Notes: generated from the letters alone by a model not told the origin. DNA of 64,000 bases from Rhodocyclaceae bacterium (GCA_023383815.1 JAHDYG010000006.1:1-64000); one strand, 5' to 3'. Positions 1 through 11,482 are shown, numbered from the stretch's first letter. Program-made: numbers and translations.

Positions 1-53
1 GGCTCGTCAAGCAGGTCGAGAAGCTCTTCCAGGTGAGCTTCAGCTTCCTCTGA
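1..53 (+). CDS. trkA: TrkA C-terminus (partial)
   Basis: This is the last 16 codons of a gene that enters from the left edge. In the third frame it reads LVKQVEKLFQVSFSFL followed by TGA at 51-53. The ending, with its VEKLFQV core and aromatic tail, resembles the C-terminus of TrkA, the cytosolic NAD-binding subunit that gates Trk potassium transporters. The next gene is trkH, with only 2 bp between the TGA and its ATG, which is the usual trkA-trkH operon order and supports the call. Only the tail is visible, so the call rests mainly on context. Confidence 0.7.
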   Translation, partial: LVKQVEKLFQVSFSFL

Positions 54-55
54 GC

Positions 56-1513
56 ATGCAAAGTTACTATCCGGTCCTGAATGCGCTCGGCCTGATCATC
101 ATGATCTTCGGCCTCTTGATGGCGTTTCCGATCGCGGCGTCCTACTACATCGGTGACGGGGCCCATGTCGCGTTCGATGCGGCGATGCTGACGACCTTCA
201 TGCTCGGACTGATCCTGTGGCTGCTCACGCGCGGCAAGCGGCGCGATCTGCGGGTGCCGGACGGCTTCCTGCTGGTCGCGGCGAGCTGGATCGTGCTACC
301 GATCTTCGGTGCGCTGCCGTTGATGGGCTATCTGAAGGAACTGCCCTTTGCACATGCGTACTTCGAGGCGGTGTCGGGCCTCACCGCGACCGGCGCGACG
401 GTGCTCTCCGGGCTCGATGCGCTGCCGGTGTCGATCAATCTGTGGCGGACCTTCATGCACTGGATCGGCGGCATGGGCGTCATCGTGCTGGTGGTCGCGA
501 TCCTGCCATTGCTCGGTATCGGCGGGCGCCAGCTTTTCAAGGCCGAAGTGCCGACGCCGATGAAGGAGCAGAGCCTGACCCCGCGCATCGCCGAGACCGC
601 GAAGGGTTTATGGCTGACCTACGTACTGCTGACGGGCGCCTGCGCAGTGAGCCTGTGGCTCGTCGGGATGAGCGGCTGGGATGCCCTGATCCACGCCTTC
701 ACGGTCGCCGGGCTGGGTGGATTTTCGAGCAAGGACGCCTCGATCGGCCACTTCAACAGCCTGTCGGTCGAGCTCGTCGTGATCGGCTTCGCGCTGCTGG
801 CGGGGCTCAACTACGCGACCCACTACCTCGCGCTGCTGCGCCGCAGCCCGCGACCGTATCTGCGTGACCCGGAGCTGCCGTTCTACTTTGGGGTGCTTGC
901 ACTCAGCGTGCTCATGCTGAGCTTCTTCCTGATGCAGTTCAACGCGCACGCCGATCTGGCCGCCACGGTGCGTTACGTTGCCTTCCACATCGTGTCGATC
1001 TCGACCTCACTCGGGCTTGTGACCTACGACTACACGCTGTGGCCGATGTTCGCGCAGGTCTGGATCCTGTTCCTCGGCAGTTTCATCGCCTGTTCCGGCT
1101 CGACCGGCGGGGGCATCAAGATGATGCGCGCGATCATCCTCTACAAGCAGGTGTACCGCGAGATCGTGCGCTCGCTCCATCCCCAGGCGGTCCATCCGGT
1201 GCGTCTCGGCGGCCAGCGCGTGTCCGATGGCATCCTGCATGCTGTGCTTGGTTTCGGCTTCATGTACATGGTCTCGATCGTATCGCTGACGCTCGTGATG
1301 GCGGCGACCGGCGCCGATCTCATCACCGCCTTCGGGGCGGTGGTGGCCTGCCTGAACAACACCGGCCCGGGGCTCGGAGCAGTCGGCCCCTCGGGCACCT
1401 ACGCGGTGCTCAGCACCGTCCAGCTCTGGGTGCTGTCGTTTACGATGATCCTGGGGCGGCTCGAGATCTTCACCCTGCTGGTGGTACTGACGCCGGTCTT
1501 CTGGCGCCGCTGA
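56..1513 (+). CDS. trkH: TrkH potassium uptake channel
   Basis: Integral membrane subunit of the Trk K+ uptake system; it conducts K+ across the inner membrane under control of TrkA. The 485-residue length is normal for TrkH. The four pore loops of the superfamily can be seen: SGLTATGAT near residues 106-115, GLGGFSS near 219-225, CSGSTGGGIK near 345-355 and NNTGPGLG near 433-440, each with the filter glycine. Hydrophobic helices fill the remainder. The ATG lies 2 bp after the trkA stop, so translation is probably coupled. No promoter is visible between them. Confidence 0.96.
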   Translation: MQSYYPVLNALGLIIMIFGLLMAFPIAASYYIGDGAHVAFDAAMLTTFMLGLILWLLTRGKRRDLRVPDGFLLVAASWIVLPIFGALPLMGYLKELPFAHAYFEAVSGLTATGATVLSGLDALPVSINLWRTFMHWIGGMGVIVLVVAILPLLGIGGRQLFKAEVPTPMKEQSLTPRIAETAKGLWLTYVLLTGACAVSLWLVGMSGWDALIHAFTVAGLGGFSSKDASIGHFNSLSVELVVIGFALLAGLNYATHYLALLRRSPRPYLRDPELPFYFGVLALSVLMLSFFLMQFNAHADLAATVRYVAFHIVSISTSLGLVTYDYTLWPMFAQVWILFLGSFIACSGSTGGGIKMMRAIILYKQVYREIVRSLHPQAVHPVRLGGQRVSDGILHAVLGFGFMYMVSIVSLTLVMAATGADLITAFGAVVACLNNTGPGLGAVGPSGTYAVLSTVQLWVLSFTMILGRLEIFTLLVVLTPVFWRR

Positions 1514-1625
1514 ACCCTCGCAGGGCCATTCCACCCCCCGGATCGCCGCTTCGGGGTCGGCAGCGCGCCCGAAAAGACGGATAATCCCGGCTTGAGTCCG
1601 AAAAGCGCCTATCGAGGATCGAAAC

Positions 1626-2693
1626 GTGAGCCGTCTTCGCAACGACACCTTCCTGCGCGCCTTGCTGCGCCAGCCGACCGACTACACCCCGCTCTGGCTG
1701 ATGCGTCAGGCGGGCCGCTATCTGCCGGAGTACTGCGAGACGCGCCGGCGCGCCGGCAGCTTCATGGATCTGTGTCGCAATCCGGCGCTTGCCTGCGAGG
1801 TAACCCTGCAGCCGCTGGCCCGCTACGAGCTCGATGCAGCCATCCTGTTCTCGGACATCCTGACCGTTCCCGATGCGATGGGGCTCGGGTTGTACTTCAC
1901 CGAAGGGGAAGGTCCACGCTTCGAGCGTCCGCTGCGCGAGGAGTGGGAGATCCGCAACCTGAGCGCACCCGATCCGCACCTCGAACTGCAGTACGTGATG
2001 GATGCGGTGGCCGAGATCCGGCGCGCGCTCGATGGCAGCGTCCCCTTGATCGGCTTCTCGGGCAGTCCCTGGACGCTGGCCTGCTACATGGTCGAGGGCG
2101 GCTCGTCGTCCGACTATCGCCGGATCAAGACGCTCGCCTACAGCCGCCCTGACCTGCTGCACCATATCCTCTCGGTGACCGCCGATGCGGTCATCGCCTA
2201 TCTGAACGCCCAGATCGAATCCGGTGCCCAGGCGGTGATGGTGTTCGACTCGTGGGGCGGGGTCCTGTCCGAGGACGCCTACCGGACGTTTTCGCTTGCC
2301 TACCTTGAACGGGTCGTTGCCGGCCTGATCCGTGAGCGCGATGGCGAGCGCGTGCCGAACATCGTGTTCACGAAGGGCGGCGGCCTGTGGCTCGAGCGCA
2401 TCGCCGACATCGGTTGCGACGCGGTCGGACTCGACTGGACGATGGACATCGGCCGCGCGCGCGCGCGGGTCGGTGACCGTGTCGCGCTGCAGGGCAATCT
2501 CGACCCCTCCGTGCTCTTTGCGCCGCCCGATGTCGTCGCTGCCGAGGCGTGCAAGGTGCTCGATTCCTTTGGTCCGCACGACGGGCACGTGTTCAATCTC
2601 GGGCACGGAATCTCGCAGTTCACGCCACCGGAATCGGTGTCGGCCCTGGTCGAGGCCGTGCATGATCACAGCCGCAGGATCCGCAGACCCTGA
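1626..2693 (+). CDS. hemE: uroporphyrinogen decarboxylase HemE
   Basis: Cytosolic enzyme of haem biosynthesis that removes four carboxyl groups from uroporphyrinogen III to give coproporphyrinogen III. At 355 residues it has the family length. The N-terminal signature [15 protein letters not shown] (about residues 19-33) carries the substrate-binding arginines, and the second signature [17 protein letters not shown] lies near residues 140-156. The start is GTG, chosen because the protein then begins right before the conserved NDTFLRALL segment and a weak AGGA lies 8 bp upstream. About 110 bp separate it from trkH, so it may have its own promoter. Confidence 0.97.
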   Translation: MSRLRNDTFLRALLRQPTDYTPLWLMRQAGRYLPEYCETRRRAGSFMDLCRNPALACEVTLQPLARYELDAAILFSDILTVPDAMGLGLYFTEGEGPRFERPLREEWEIRNLSAPDPHLELQYVMDAVAEIRRALDGSVPLIGFSGSPWTLACYMVEGGSSSDYRRIKTLAYSRPDLLHHILSVTADAVIAYLNAQIESGAQAVMVFDSWGGVLSEDAYRTFSLAYLERVVAGLIRERDGERVPNIVFTKGGGLWLERIADIGCDAVGLDWTMDIGRARARVGDRVALQGNLDPSVLFAPPDVVAAEACKVLDSFGPHDGHVFNLGHGISQFTPPESVSALVEAVHDHSRRIRRP

Positions 2694-3110
2694 CCCGAGT
2701 CCGACCGGCGCGAGGGACGTCCGGACGCGGTGCCGGTCGCGCTTCGGAGCGGGTGCATCGGGATCTTACTCGGCGCCCCGTGTCAAGAGCCGGACAGCCT
2801 CTGGAGAGCGACTTATGCACATTCGGACGGCGCTTGGCAAGTCCCTTGCAGTCAATCCGATTGCCGCAGTACGGGTATTTCAAGTCTTTGATTAAAAAGA
2901 GTTTGTTTCTTGCCTATTGTTAAGGCAAAGTGACAGACAGGCTTGCGCCATGCCGGATTGCGCGACTTTCACCCAGTCTTTCCACAAAGTTATCCACAGG
3001 AATTGTGGAAAATGAAAGAGATGGTTGTCCAGCAACCGCTTAGTGGTCATTTCATCCGGTGTTCTCAAGAATGTTCCGGATCTCATTGAATCATAAGTGA
3101 TCTTTGCAAG
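2694..3110. other. gene-free region upstream of priA
   Basis: This 417-bp stretch between hemE and priA contains no convincing gene. The first 130 bp are GC-rich like the coding DNA. From about 2860 onward the sequence is clearly richer in A and T, with runs such as GATTAAAAAGAG at 2891-2902. The DnaA-box cluster described separately lies at 2978-3012. The priA promoter should be in the 3015-3110 part. I see no stem-loop with a T-run that would end hemE transcription. Confidence 0.7.
2978..3012. promoter_or_regulatory. cluster of DnaA-box-like 9-mers
   Basis: TTATCCACA at 2990-2998 (plus) and TTTTCCACA read on the minus strand at 3004-3012 both fit the DnaA-box consensus TTWTNCACA. CTTTCCACA at 2978-2986 (plus) differs at one position. 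The outer two form an exact inverted repeat, TTTCCACAA (2979-2987) and TTGTGGAAA (3003-3011), around the central box. AT-rich DNA flanks the cluster. The function is inferred: DnaA-responsive control of priA, or an accessory DnaA-binding locus. Confidence 0.6.
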
Positions 3111-5297
<2,187 letters not shown>

Positions 5298-5331
5298 GCC
5301 CGCGCCGTGGCGATCGCCTGCGGGATTCGCG

Positions 5332-6006
5332 TCAGCGGACGTTGGCGCGAAGCCACTCCGCGCGCTCCGCGTGGCGCCGCGCCTTGTCGGGCGCCAGGCC
5401 CGGCGCCTCGGCGATGCGTGCGAGGAGCGCGGGCTCGGGGCGGTGCGCCGTAACGGTCCGCCAGTAGTGCTCGAGCGTGAGCCAGGGTGACGGGCGTTCG
5501 CACAGGTCGAGGCGATCGCCTGCCGAGATCGGGCCCGTCTCGACTACCCGGTAGTACCATCCGGTCCGGCCGGACTCGGTGATGAAAGCGACTGCGTCGG
5601 GCGCCTCCAGCCGGTGGTTGATCTTCCAGCACGGCTGGCGCGGCTGGCTGATCTGGATCCGGCAACCGCCGATCGCAAAGACGTCGCCGATGCACACGTC
5701 GGCCTCGGTCAGGCCGTGGGTCGAGAGGTTCTCGCCGAGCACGCCCGGCGCCATCCGCGCGGCGCGTTCGGGCCAGCGCAGGGCGAAGGCGGCGTAGTGT
5801 TCGGCAGGGAAATGGTGGAGCGCCTTCTGTGGCCCGCCGTGATGCTTGCGGTCGGCCTGCTCGTCTCCGATCAGTCCTTCCGGGCCGACCATCCGGACCC
5901 CTGTGACCGGCTGCTTGAACATTCCCGTGGGTTCCCCGTCGGGCGGCAGGGGGCGGATGCTGCCGATGAAGAGTCGTTCGACGAGTACGGTTGGGGTATC
6001 GCGCAT
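5332..6006 (-). CDS. yiiM: MOSC-domain protein, YiiM-like
   Basis: A 224-residue MOSC-domain protein related to Escherichia coli YiiM, a molybdenum-cofactor-dependent reductase of N-hydroxylated bases such as 6-hydroxylaminopurine. The sequence shows the MOSC beta-barrel landmarks GLIGDEQADRKHHGG (about 44-58), GVLGENLSTHGL (about 88-99) and the conserved cysteine in SQPRQPCWK (Cys126), expected to bind molybdenum. It lies 4 bp downstream of the membrane-protein gene on the same strand, so the two are probably co-transcribed. The end is convergent with priA, 34 bp away. The exact substrate is inferred from homology. Confidence 0.85.
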   Translation of the reverse strand: MRDTPTVLVERLFIGSIRPLPPDGEPTGMFKQPVTGVRMVGPEGLIGDEQADRKHHGGPQKALHHFPAEHYAAFALRWPERAARMAPGVLGENLSTHGLTEADVCIGDVFAIGGCRIQISQPRQPCWKINHRLEAPDAVAFITESGRTGWYYRVVETGPISAGDRLDLCERPSPWLTLEHYWRTVTAHRPEPALLARIAEAPGLAPDKARRHAERAEWLRANVR

Positions 6007-6010
6007 CGGA

Positions 6011-6697
6011 TCAATTTCCTGAAAGGCCCTTCGGAAGCCCGGACTGCAGCCAGCGGTGCTCGACCTTGTGCATCAGCACGTCGGCGGCGAGCTTGAGCAG
6101 GCCGAAGAGCCAGATTCCGAGGCTGCCGCCAAGCGCCACCGCACCGATGATCGTCAGGTGCATCGGGAGCACGCGCAGGTAGGGCAGGAACATCATCGTA
6201 CCGAGGTTGGGGCGGCGGCGCAGGTCGTTCTCGACGTGCTCGCGGTGGGAGGCTCCATGACTGGCCCGGAAGCCCAGGCCGAGCCCGAGAAAGATCAGCC
6301 AGTCGAGCGGATGGACGTGGCCCATGTGCACCATCGAGACCTCGCCGGTGCTCTCGTTGGTGACCGCGATCATGCCCGCCGGATCGGTGGTGAACGTGAA
6401 CGCGAGCAGGAACACGAAATAGACGAAGTGGAAGAAGCCGTAGTGGAGTGCGAAGAAGTTCGCGGTGCGACGCAGCGTCTCGGGGGTTGCGGCGACCGCC
6501 TGGTCGTTGATCCGGAAGTTCTCGGTCGAGAACTCGCGCAATGCGAGCATGCGCCGGCGAGCAAACACGCCGATGACCACGCTCTGGATCCAGAATGGCC
6601 ACAGCAGATGAACCAGGCCCCAGTCCTTCAACACCGCGACGCCGACCGTCAGCAGGTTGGCGCCGACGATGCCCCAGACGGCCCGATCCGTGTTCAT
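6011..6697 (-). CDS. DUF6498-like integral membrane protein
   Basis: A 228-residue protein with about five or six hydrophobic helices: one at the N-terminus (VWGIVGANLLTVGVAV), a second (LLWPFWIQSVVIGVFA), an aromatic-rich helix (FFHFVYFVFLLAFTF) and two near the end. It resembles the uncharacterised DUF6498 family. A histidine-rich loop (HMGHVHPLD, then SHGASHREH) might bind metal, but that is only an impression. It is followed immediately by the yiiM-like gene and preceded by carbonic anhydrase. I do not know its function. Confidence 0.7.
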   Translation of the reverse strand: MNTDRAVWGIVGANLLTVGVAVLKDWGLVHLLWPFWIQSVVIGVFARRRMLALREFSTENFRINDQAVAATPETLRRTANFFALHYGFFHFVYFVFLLAFTFTTDPAGMIAVTNESTGEVSMVHMGHVHPLDWLIFLGLGLGFRASHGASHREHVENDLRRRPNLGTMMFLPYLRVLPMHLTIIGAVALGGSLGIWLFGLLKLAADVLMHKVEHRWLQSGLPKGLSGN

Positions 6698-6719
6698 CGT
6701 CTCCCCTTTGTGTTCCTGG

Positions 6720-7358
6720 CTAGGGTCTCGCCGCGTCGCGGAAGCGGTCGAGCGCCTCCTCGCGGCAGCCCGCGCTCACCCCGAGGTCGTGCAACTGGCC
6801 ATCGCACAGACCGTAGATCCACCCGTGTACGCACACCTGCTGGCCCTGCTCCCACGCGTCCTTCAGGACCGAAGTCTGGCATACATTGACGACCTGCTGC
6901 ATCACGTTCAACTCGCACAACCGGTCGTGGCGCCGGACCGGATCGTCGATCTCGGCCAGGCGTGCCGCATGCTGGTCGCGGATGTCCTGGACGTGGCGCA
7001 GCCAGTTGTTGACGAGGCCGATCCGGGTGTCGTTGAGGGCGGCACCAACGCCGCCGCAACCATAGTGGCCGACCACCAGGATGTGTTTCACCTTGAGGGC
7101 ATCGACGGCGTACTGGATCACCGACAGGGCATTCAGGTCCGTGTGGACGACGAGGTTCGCGACATTGCGATGCACGAATACCTCGCCCGGGGCCAGGCCG
7201 ACGATCTGGTTGGCCGGCACCCGGCTGTCGGAACAGCCGATCCACAGGTAGGATGGGGACTGCTGGTTCGCCAGGCGGCTGAAGAACGCCGGATCCGACG
7301 CGCGCTTGTCATCCGCCCACGCCCGGTTGTTCTCGAAAAGCTGTTCAATGTCCTGCAT
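6720..7358 (-). CDS. can: beta-class carbonic anhydrase
   Basis: Zinc enzyme that interconverts CO2 and bicarbonate in the cytosol, supplying bicarbonate to carboxylases. All beta-class residues are present: the CSDSR motif with Cys42, Asp44 and Arg46, and His98 plus Cys101 in GHYGCGG. The start at 7358 (212 residues) is preferred over an in-frame TTG 21 bp upstream, because GGTGGAG lies just ahead of the ATG. An AT-rich segment at about 7388-7402 with a possible TATAAT on the minus strand may be the promoter, although no good -35 is visible. Confidence 0.94.
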   Translation of the reverse strand: MQDIEQLFENNRAWADDKRASDPAFFSRLANQQSPSYLWIGCSDSRVPANQIVGLAPGEVFVHRNVANLVVHTDLNALSVIQYAVDALKVKHILVVGHYGCGGVGAALNDTRIGLVNNWLRHVQDIRDQHAARLAEIDDPVRRHDRLCELNVMQQVVNVCQTSVLKDAWEQGQQVCVHGWIYGLCDGQLHDLGVSAGCREEALDRFRDAARP

Positions 7359-7529
7359 GGCCGCTCCACCAAATTTCAAGATCTCCGTAATTATGAATTA
7401 TATGGATCGCGATGGCTATCCTCCGATCGGCCGTACGCCGAATGGTGGAGGCGAAGCAGCCTGCAGCCTCGCGGATGACGACCGGCAACGATGAAGCGCA
7501 CGCGCGTCATCGCGACCGGGCTTCGTTCC

Positions 7530-8258
7530 TCACGCCCACACGCCGAGTGCGCGCAACTGGGCGGTGGCTGCCTCGGCCCAGCCGCGGTTGGCGGCCGGAC
7601 TGGCGGGGCTGGGATGCAGGATGCGGCCGATGCGCACCGAGCCGGGTCCCAGCGCAATCTTCGCGCGGCTCTCGGCCCAGGCGCCAACGCCGATCACCCA
7701 CTCGGGTCGCAACGCCTCGACGAGCGCTCGCAGATGATCGTCGCAGGCGGCGAGCAACGGCTCGGCAGCATCGCCGGGCAGCTTGTCGGGCGTCAGGTTG
7801 CGTGCCCCGTCAAAGAAGGCGAGCGGGCAGTAGTTGGCGACGAAGTGCTCGGCGAAGAACGCGTCGGGGCTGCCGAAGCGCGCGCTGAAGAGACCCCACA
7901 GACGCCGCCCCGAAACCTCGGAGCGGAGACAGGCAAAGCCCTCGACCGGCCGCTTCGGATTCTCGTGGAGCGGGCGCTCGACCGGGCCGGAAAGGCACAG
8001 CCAGTCGCGCACGATCGCGACCTCCCCGAACGGAATGCCGGTCTGGACCATCCCGAAAGGGCCAGGATTCATCCCCAAAAACACAATCCTGCGAGCGCCG
8101 CTCGCGAAACGCCGCAGGTACTGCTCGTGAGTCGCCCACGCGTAGGTGAGCGGATTGTAGACGTGGGTCACCGGAGCCTCGAAGCGCAGCTCCTGCAAGC
8201 GGTCCGAAAGCACGCGTGCGGCATCGACGAGCGCATCGGCCGGGGAAAGATCCTTCAT
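7530..8258 (-). CDS. SMUG1-like uracil-DNA glycosylase
   Basis: A 242-residue glycosylase of the SMUG1 branch of the uracil-DNA glycosylase superfamily, which removes uracil and oxidised pyrimidines from DNA. Motif 1, GMNPGPFGM at about 62-70 followed by VQTGIPFGEV, is almost the animal SMUG1 active-site loop. Motif 2, HPSPASPAANRGW at about 215-227, matches the SMUG1 leucine-loop region. The start at 8258 is the ATG that begins a complete domain; the open frame continues upstream only as antisense of ampG. It lies 11 bp downstream of ampG on the same strand. SMUG1 is best known from animals and is found in only some bacteria. Confidence 0.9.
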   Translation of the reverse strand: MKDLSPADALVDAARVLSDRLQELRFEAPVTHVYNPLTYAWATHEQYLRRFASGARRIVFLGMNPGPFGMVQTGIPFGEVAIVRDWLCLSGPVERPLHENPKRPVEGFACLRSEVSGRRLWGLFSARFGSPDAFFAEHFVANYCPLAFFDGARNLTPDKLPGDAAEPLLAACDDHLRALVEALRPEWVIGVGAWAESRAKIALGPGSVRIGRILHPSPASPAANRGWAEAATAQLRALGVWA

Positions 8259-8269
8259 CGCCAGGTTCC

Positions 8270-9565
8270 TCAACAGCGTTCCGTAAGGCCACCGACCGCC
8301 GCCGGGCGTGCGTGCCAGGGTGCAACCCACAACAGCAGCAACATCCCGGGCAGAGCAAGCGCGAAGCAGGCCCAGAAGAAGTTCATCCAGCCCATCGCCT
8401 CCACCAGCCACCCAGCGGTGGCATTGATGAAGGTGCGCGGCACCGCCATCAGGCTCGTGAAGAGCGCCAGTTGGGTCGCGGTGTAGGCTGGATGGGTGGC
8501 GCGCGCCATGAATGCGACGAACGCGGTCGTGCCAAGTCCTGCGCCGACCGCCTCGCCTGAGATCACCACGGCAAGCGCGACCAGCCGCGTCGCATCGGAA
8601 GGCGCCGGGCCGAGCCAGGCGAGCCAGACAAACCCGAGGATCGTCACGAGCTGCACCAGACCGAAGAGCCACAGCGCCCGGTTGATGCCGAGCGAGATCA
8701 TCCACAGGCCGCCGAGAATGCCGCCGATCACCATCGGCCACAAGCCAGCATTCTTCGCGATCAGGCCGATCTCGGTCTTGCTGTAGCCCATGTCGAGATA
8801 GAACGGCGTCGCGAGCGCGGTGCACAGCGAGTCGCCGAGCTTGTAGAAGAACAGGAAGGCCAGCACCAGCAGCGCCGAGCGCACCCCATGACGACCGAAA
8901 AACTCCTGGAACGGCAGCACCACCGCATCGCGCAGCGTGCGCGGTGATCCGGCGGCAAGCATGGGCTCGCGTACCGCGAGCGTCATGAGGAGGCCGGGCA
9001 CCATGAAGAGCGCGGTGATCAGGAAGACCTGATCCCAGGGCAGGCGATCGGCCAGGATCAGCGACAGGGACCCGGGCACGAGACCGGCGATGCGGTAGGC
9101 GTTGACGTGGATCGCGTTGCCGATCCCCAGTTCGGCATCGGGCAGGATCTCGCGCCGGAACGCATCGAGCGCGATGTCCTGGGTCGCGGAAAGAAAGGCG
9201 AGCGCCGCGGTGAGCCCGACCACCCAGGCGAGATGGTCGACCGGCGAGAGCTGCCCCAGCCAGGCGATCGATGCGAGCAGCCCAAGTTGCGACAGGAACA
9301 TCCAGCTGCGCCGTCGGCCGAGCCAGGGCAGGATGCCGTAGCGGTCGAGCAGCGGGGCCCACAGGAACTTCCACGTGTATGGAAACTGGATCAGCGCAAA
9401 CGCGCCGATCGCGCGCAGGCTCAGCCCCTCCGTGCGCAGCCAGGCCGGCACCAGGTTCAGCAGCAGGTAGAGCGGGAGCCCGGACGCAAAGCCCGTGAAG
9501 ACGCAGATCAGCATCCGGCGGTTGAGCATGGCAGCGAGCCACGCGGGGCGTTGCGGTTCGGGCAC
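8270..9565 (-). CDS. ampG: AmpG-type muropeptide MFS transporter
   Basis: Inner-membrane permease of the major facilitator superfamily that imports anhydro-muropeptides released during cell-wall turnover, feeding recycling and AmpC-type beta-lactamase signalling. The 431 residues contain about 12 hydrophobic helices. The AmpG hallmarks are seen: GFASGLPLYLLLNLVPAWL near the N-terminus, LIQFPYTWKFLWAPLLDRY (about 59-77), LGRRRSWM, and SATQDIALDAFRREIL (about 126-141). AmpG proteins of this 12-helix length lack the extra C-terminal helices of the E. coli protein. Confidence 0.92.
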   Translation of the reverse strand: MPEPQRPAWLAAMLNRRMLICVFTGFASGLPLYLLLNLVPAWLRTEGLSLRAIGAFALIQFPYTWKFLWAPLLDRYGILPWLGRRRSWMFLSQLGLLASIAWLGQLSPVDHLAWVVGLTAALAFLSATQDIALDAFRREILPDAELGIGNAIHVNAYRIAGLVPGSLSLILADRLPWDQVFLITALFMVPGLLMTLAVREPMLAAGSPRTLRDAVVLPFQEFFGRHGVRSALLVLAFLFFYKLGDSLCTALATPFYLDMGYSKTEIGLIAKNAGLWPMVIGGILGGLWMISLGINRALWLFGLVQLVTILGFVWLAWLGPAPSDATRLVALAVVISGEAVGAGLGTTAFVAFMARATHPAYTATQLALFTSLMAVPRTFINATAGWLVEAMGWMNFFWACFALALPGMLLLLWVAPWHARPAAVGGLTERC

Positions 9566-9658
9566 GGGAGAAGCCGGGTGGGCGGTCGAAGCGGCGATTA
9601 TCCCAGAAGCGCTGTGCCGGCGGGCGCCTGGCGCGGCCAGCGCTCAGCCCGGTCTGAT

Positions 9659-11398
9659 TCAGGAGGCGGGCGAGTGGAACTGAAAGTTGCCCCGTCCCAG
9701 TGTCTTCGCCCGGTACATCGCCGCGTCGGCGTGGCGCAGCAACTCGTTGACGGTTCCTCCGTCCTCCGGATAGCGGCTGATCCCGATCGAGGGCGTGACC
9801 ACCTGATCGACGCCTCCAAGCGGGTACGGGCGCGAAAGCTCTTCGAGCACCTTCTCGGCGATGCGTACGATGCTGTCGTGGTCCCCGACGTCGCGCAGCA
9901 CCAGAACGAACTCGTCCCCCCCCAGGCGGGCGGCCGTGTCCGATTCGCGTACCGCGCCCCTGAGCCGCCTGGCCACCTGTACCAGCAGCTCGTCGCCGGC
10001 ATGATGACCGAGCGAGTCGTTGATGTGCTTGAAGCGGTCGAGATCCAGGAACAGCACCGCGATCGCGTGCTGGTGGCGGCGGGCATCGGCGATCGCCTGG
10101 TCGAGCCGGACGTAGAGCGAAAAGCGGTTCGTCAGTCCGGTCAGCGCGTCGTGGTGGGCGAGGTGCCGGATGTGCGCCTCGGCTTCCTTGCGTTCGGTGA
10201 TGTCGCTGAAGATTGCGATGTAGTGCGTAAGCTGGTCCGTATGAGGGTCGCGCACCGAGCTCATCGACAGCCAGCGCGGATAGCGCCGCCCGTCTGCCCG
10301 CACGCCGGTGCTCTCGCAGGCGAAGGACCCGTCGCGTTGCAGCCGTGTCCACAGTGTTTCGGCGTCGACCGCTTCACCGGTCGCCCCGTCCTCGGGCGCG
10401 GCGGGTTCGAAGGTCCGGCCGAGCGCATCGGCCGACCTCATGCCGGTGATGGTCGTGTAGGCTGGATTGACCGAGACGATCCGCCGATCGTGATCGATGA
10501 TCACGATTGCCTCGCGTGAATGCTCGAATACCTTGTCGGCCAGCATCTGACGGTGTTCGGCTTCGCGTCGTTCGGTGATGTCGTTGTAGATCGTTACGAA
10601 GCCGCCGTCGGGCAGCGGCTGGCCCTTGACCTGGAGCACGGTTCCGTCCGGGCGAACGCGCTCGAAACTGTGTGCCTGGTGCTCGCCGGCCCGCTCGAGA
10701 AGATGCTCGGTGATCGCCTCCGGATCGCCCGGACCGTACTCACCACGGCGTGCATTGAAGCGCAGCAGCTCGCGCAGGTGCGGATGCGCCTGCCGGAAGA
10801 GCTCTTCGGGGAAATCCAGCACGCGTCTGAACTCGGCGTTGTAGTGGCACAGGCGCAGCTGTGCATCGAGGTGCGACACGCCGCACGGGATGTTGTCGAG
10901 CACGGTCTGCAGGACCTCATGCCGATGCTCGAGCTCGCGTTCGGCCTCCTTGCGGTCGGTGATGTCGGTGTAGGTGGTGATGAAGCCGGCGATCCGTCCG
11001 TCCAGATACAACGGTTCACCGGCGATCAGGTGCGTGCGCCCATTCGGGCGTGTGCGTTCGAAGCGATGGGGCTGGAACTGCAGCGCCAGCTCGCGCCGCT
11101 TGCGCACGTGCTCCGCGGGATCACCGGGCCCGTACTCCCCGCGCATCGCCGGTACCATGATGAGGTCCTCGAAGCGGACGTTGCGGTAGAGCAGATCGGG
11201 CGGCAGTTCGAGCACCTCACCGAGGCGGGCGTTCCAGTACTGCAGCCGCAGTTGATCGTCGAAGACGCTGATCCCCTGCGGGAGATGGTTCAGGATTGCG
11301 GTGAGATAGGCGGTACGGTAGCGCAACTCGCGCTCGATCTCGTCGCGGGCCCGCAACGCGACGTCGGCAGGCGCTTCGGCGGACGGATCACGCGTCAT
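9659..11398 (-). CDS. diguanylate cyclase with three PAS domains
   Basis: A 579-residue cytosolic sensor predicted to make cyclic di-GMP. Two PAS-7-like domains (each with a HLPQGIS- or NIPCGVS-type entry and a YRNVRFEDL-like loop) occupy about residues 25-270. A third PAS/PAC domain spans about 285-405 and a GGDEF domain follows. The active-site GGDEF is intact at 493-497. The inhibitory RxxD site (RESD) lies exactly five residues ahead, so product feedback is expected. There is no EAL domain and no membrane segment. The signal sensed is unknown. The start ATG lies close to a divergent promoter region. Confidence 0.93.
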   Translation of the reverse strand: MTRDPSAEAPADVALRARDEIERELRYRTAYLTAILNHLPQGISVFDDQLRLQYWNARLGEVLELPPDLLYRNVRFEDLIMVPAMRGEYGPGDPAEHVRKRRELALQFQPHRFERTRPNGRTHLIAGEPLYLDGRIAGFITTYTDITDRKEAERELEHRHEVLQTVLDNIPCGVSHLDAQLRLCHYNAEFRRVLDFPEELFRQAHPHLRELLRFNARRGEYGPGDPEAITEHLLERAGEHQAHSFERVRPDGTVLQVKGQPLPDGGFVTIYNDITERREAEHRQMLADKVFEHSREAIVIIDHDRRIVSVNPAYTTITGMRSADALGRTFEPAAPEDGATGEAVDAETLWTRLQRDGSFACESTGVRADGRRYPRWLSMSSVRDPHTDQLTHYIAIFSDITERKEAEAHIRHLAHHDALTGLTNRFSLYVRLDQAIADARRHQHAIAVLFLDLDRFKHINDSLGHHAGDELLVQVARRLRGAVRESDTAARLGGDEFVLVLRDVGDHDSIVRIAEKVLEELSRPYPLGGVDQVVTPSIGISRYPEDGGTVNELLRHADAAMYRAKTLGRGNFQFHSPAS

Positions 11399-11482
11399 GC
11401 GCGTTCCGGACCACGAAGCCGGTCATGGTCGCTGCGTCGGCCACCATCCTTCCGTCTCCTGCCGTGCATGGATGTCCGATTC

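Noticed and set aside
5310..5325. GGCGATCGCC and similar GCGATCGC octamers as HIP1-type repeats
   Set aside because: Only a few copies are seen, mostly inside genes and explained by codon use in GC-rich DNA.
7530..10352. 940-codon minus-strand frame
   Set aside because: Only its last 242 codons are a real gene (the SMUG1-like glycosylase). The rest is an off-frame reading of ampG and the diguanylate cyclase.
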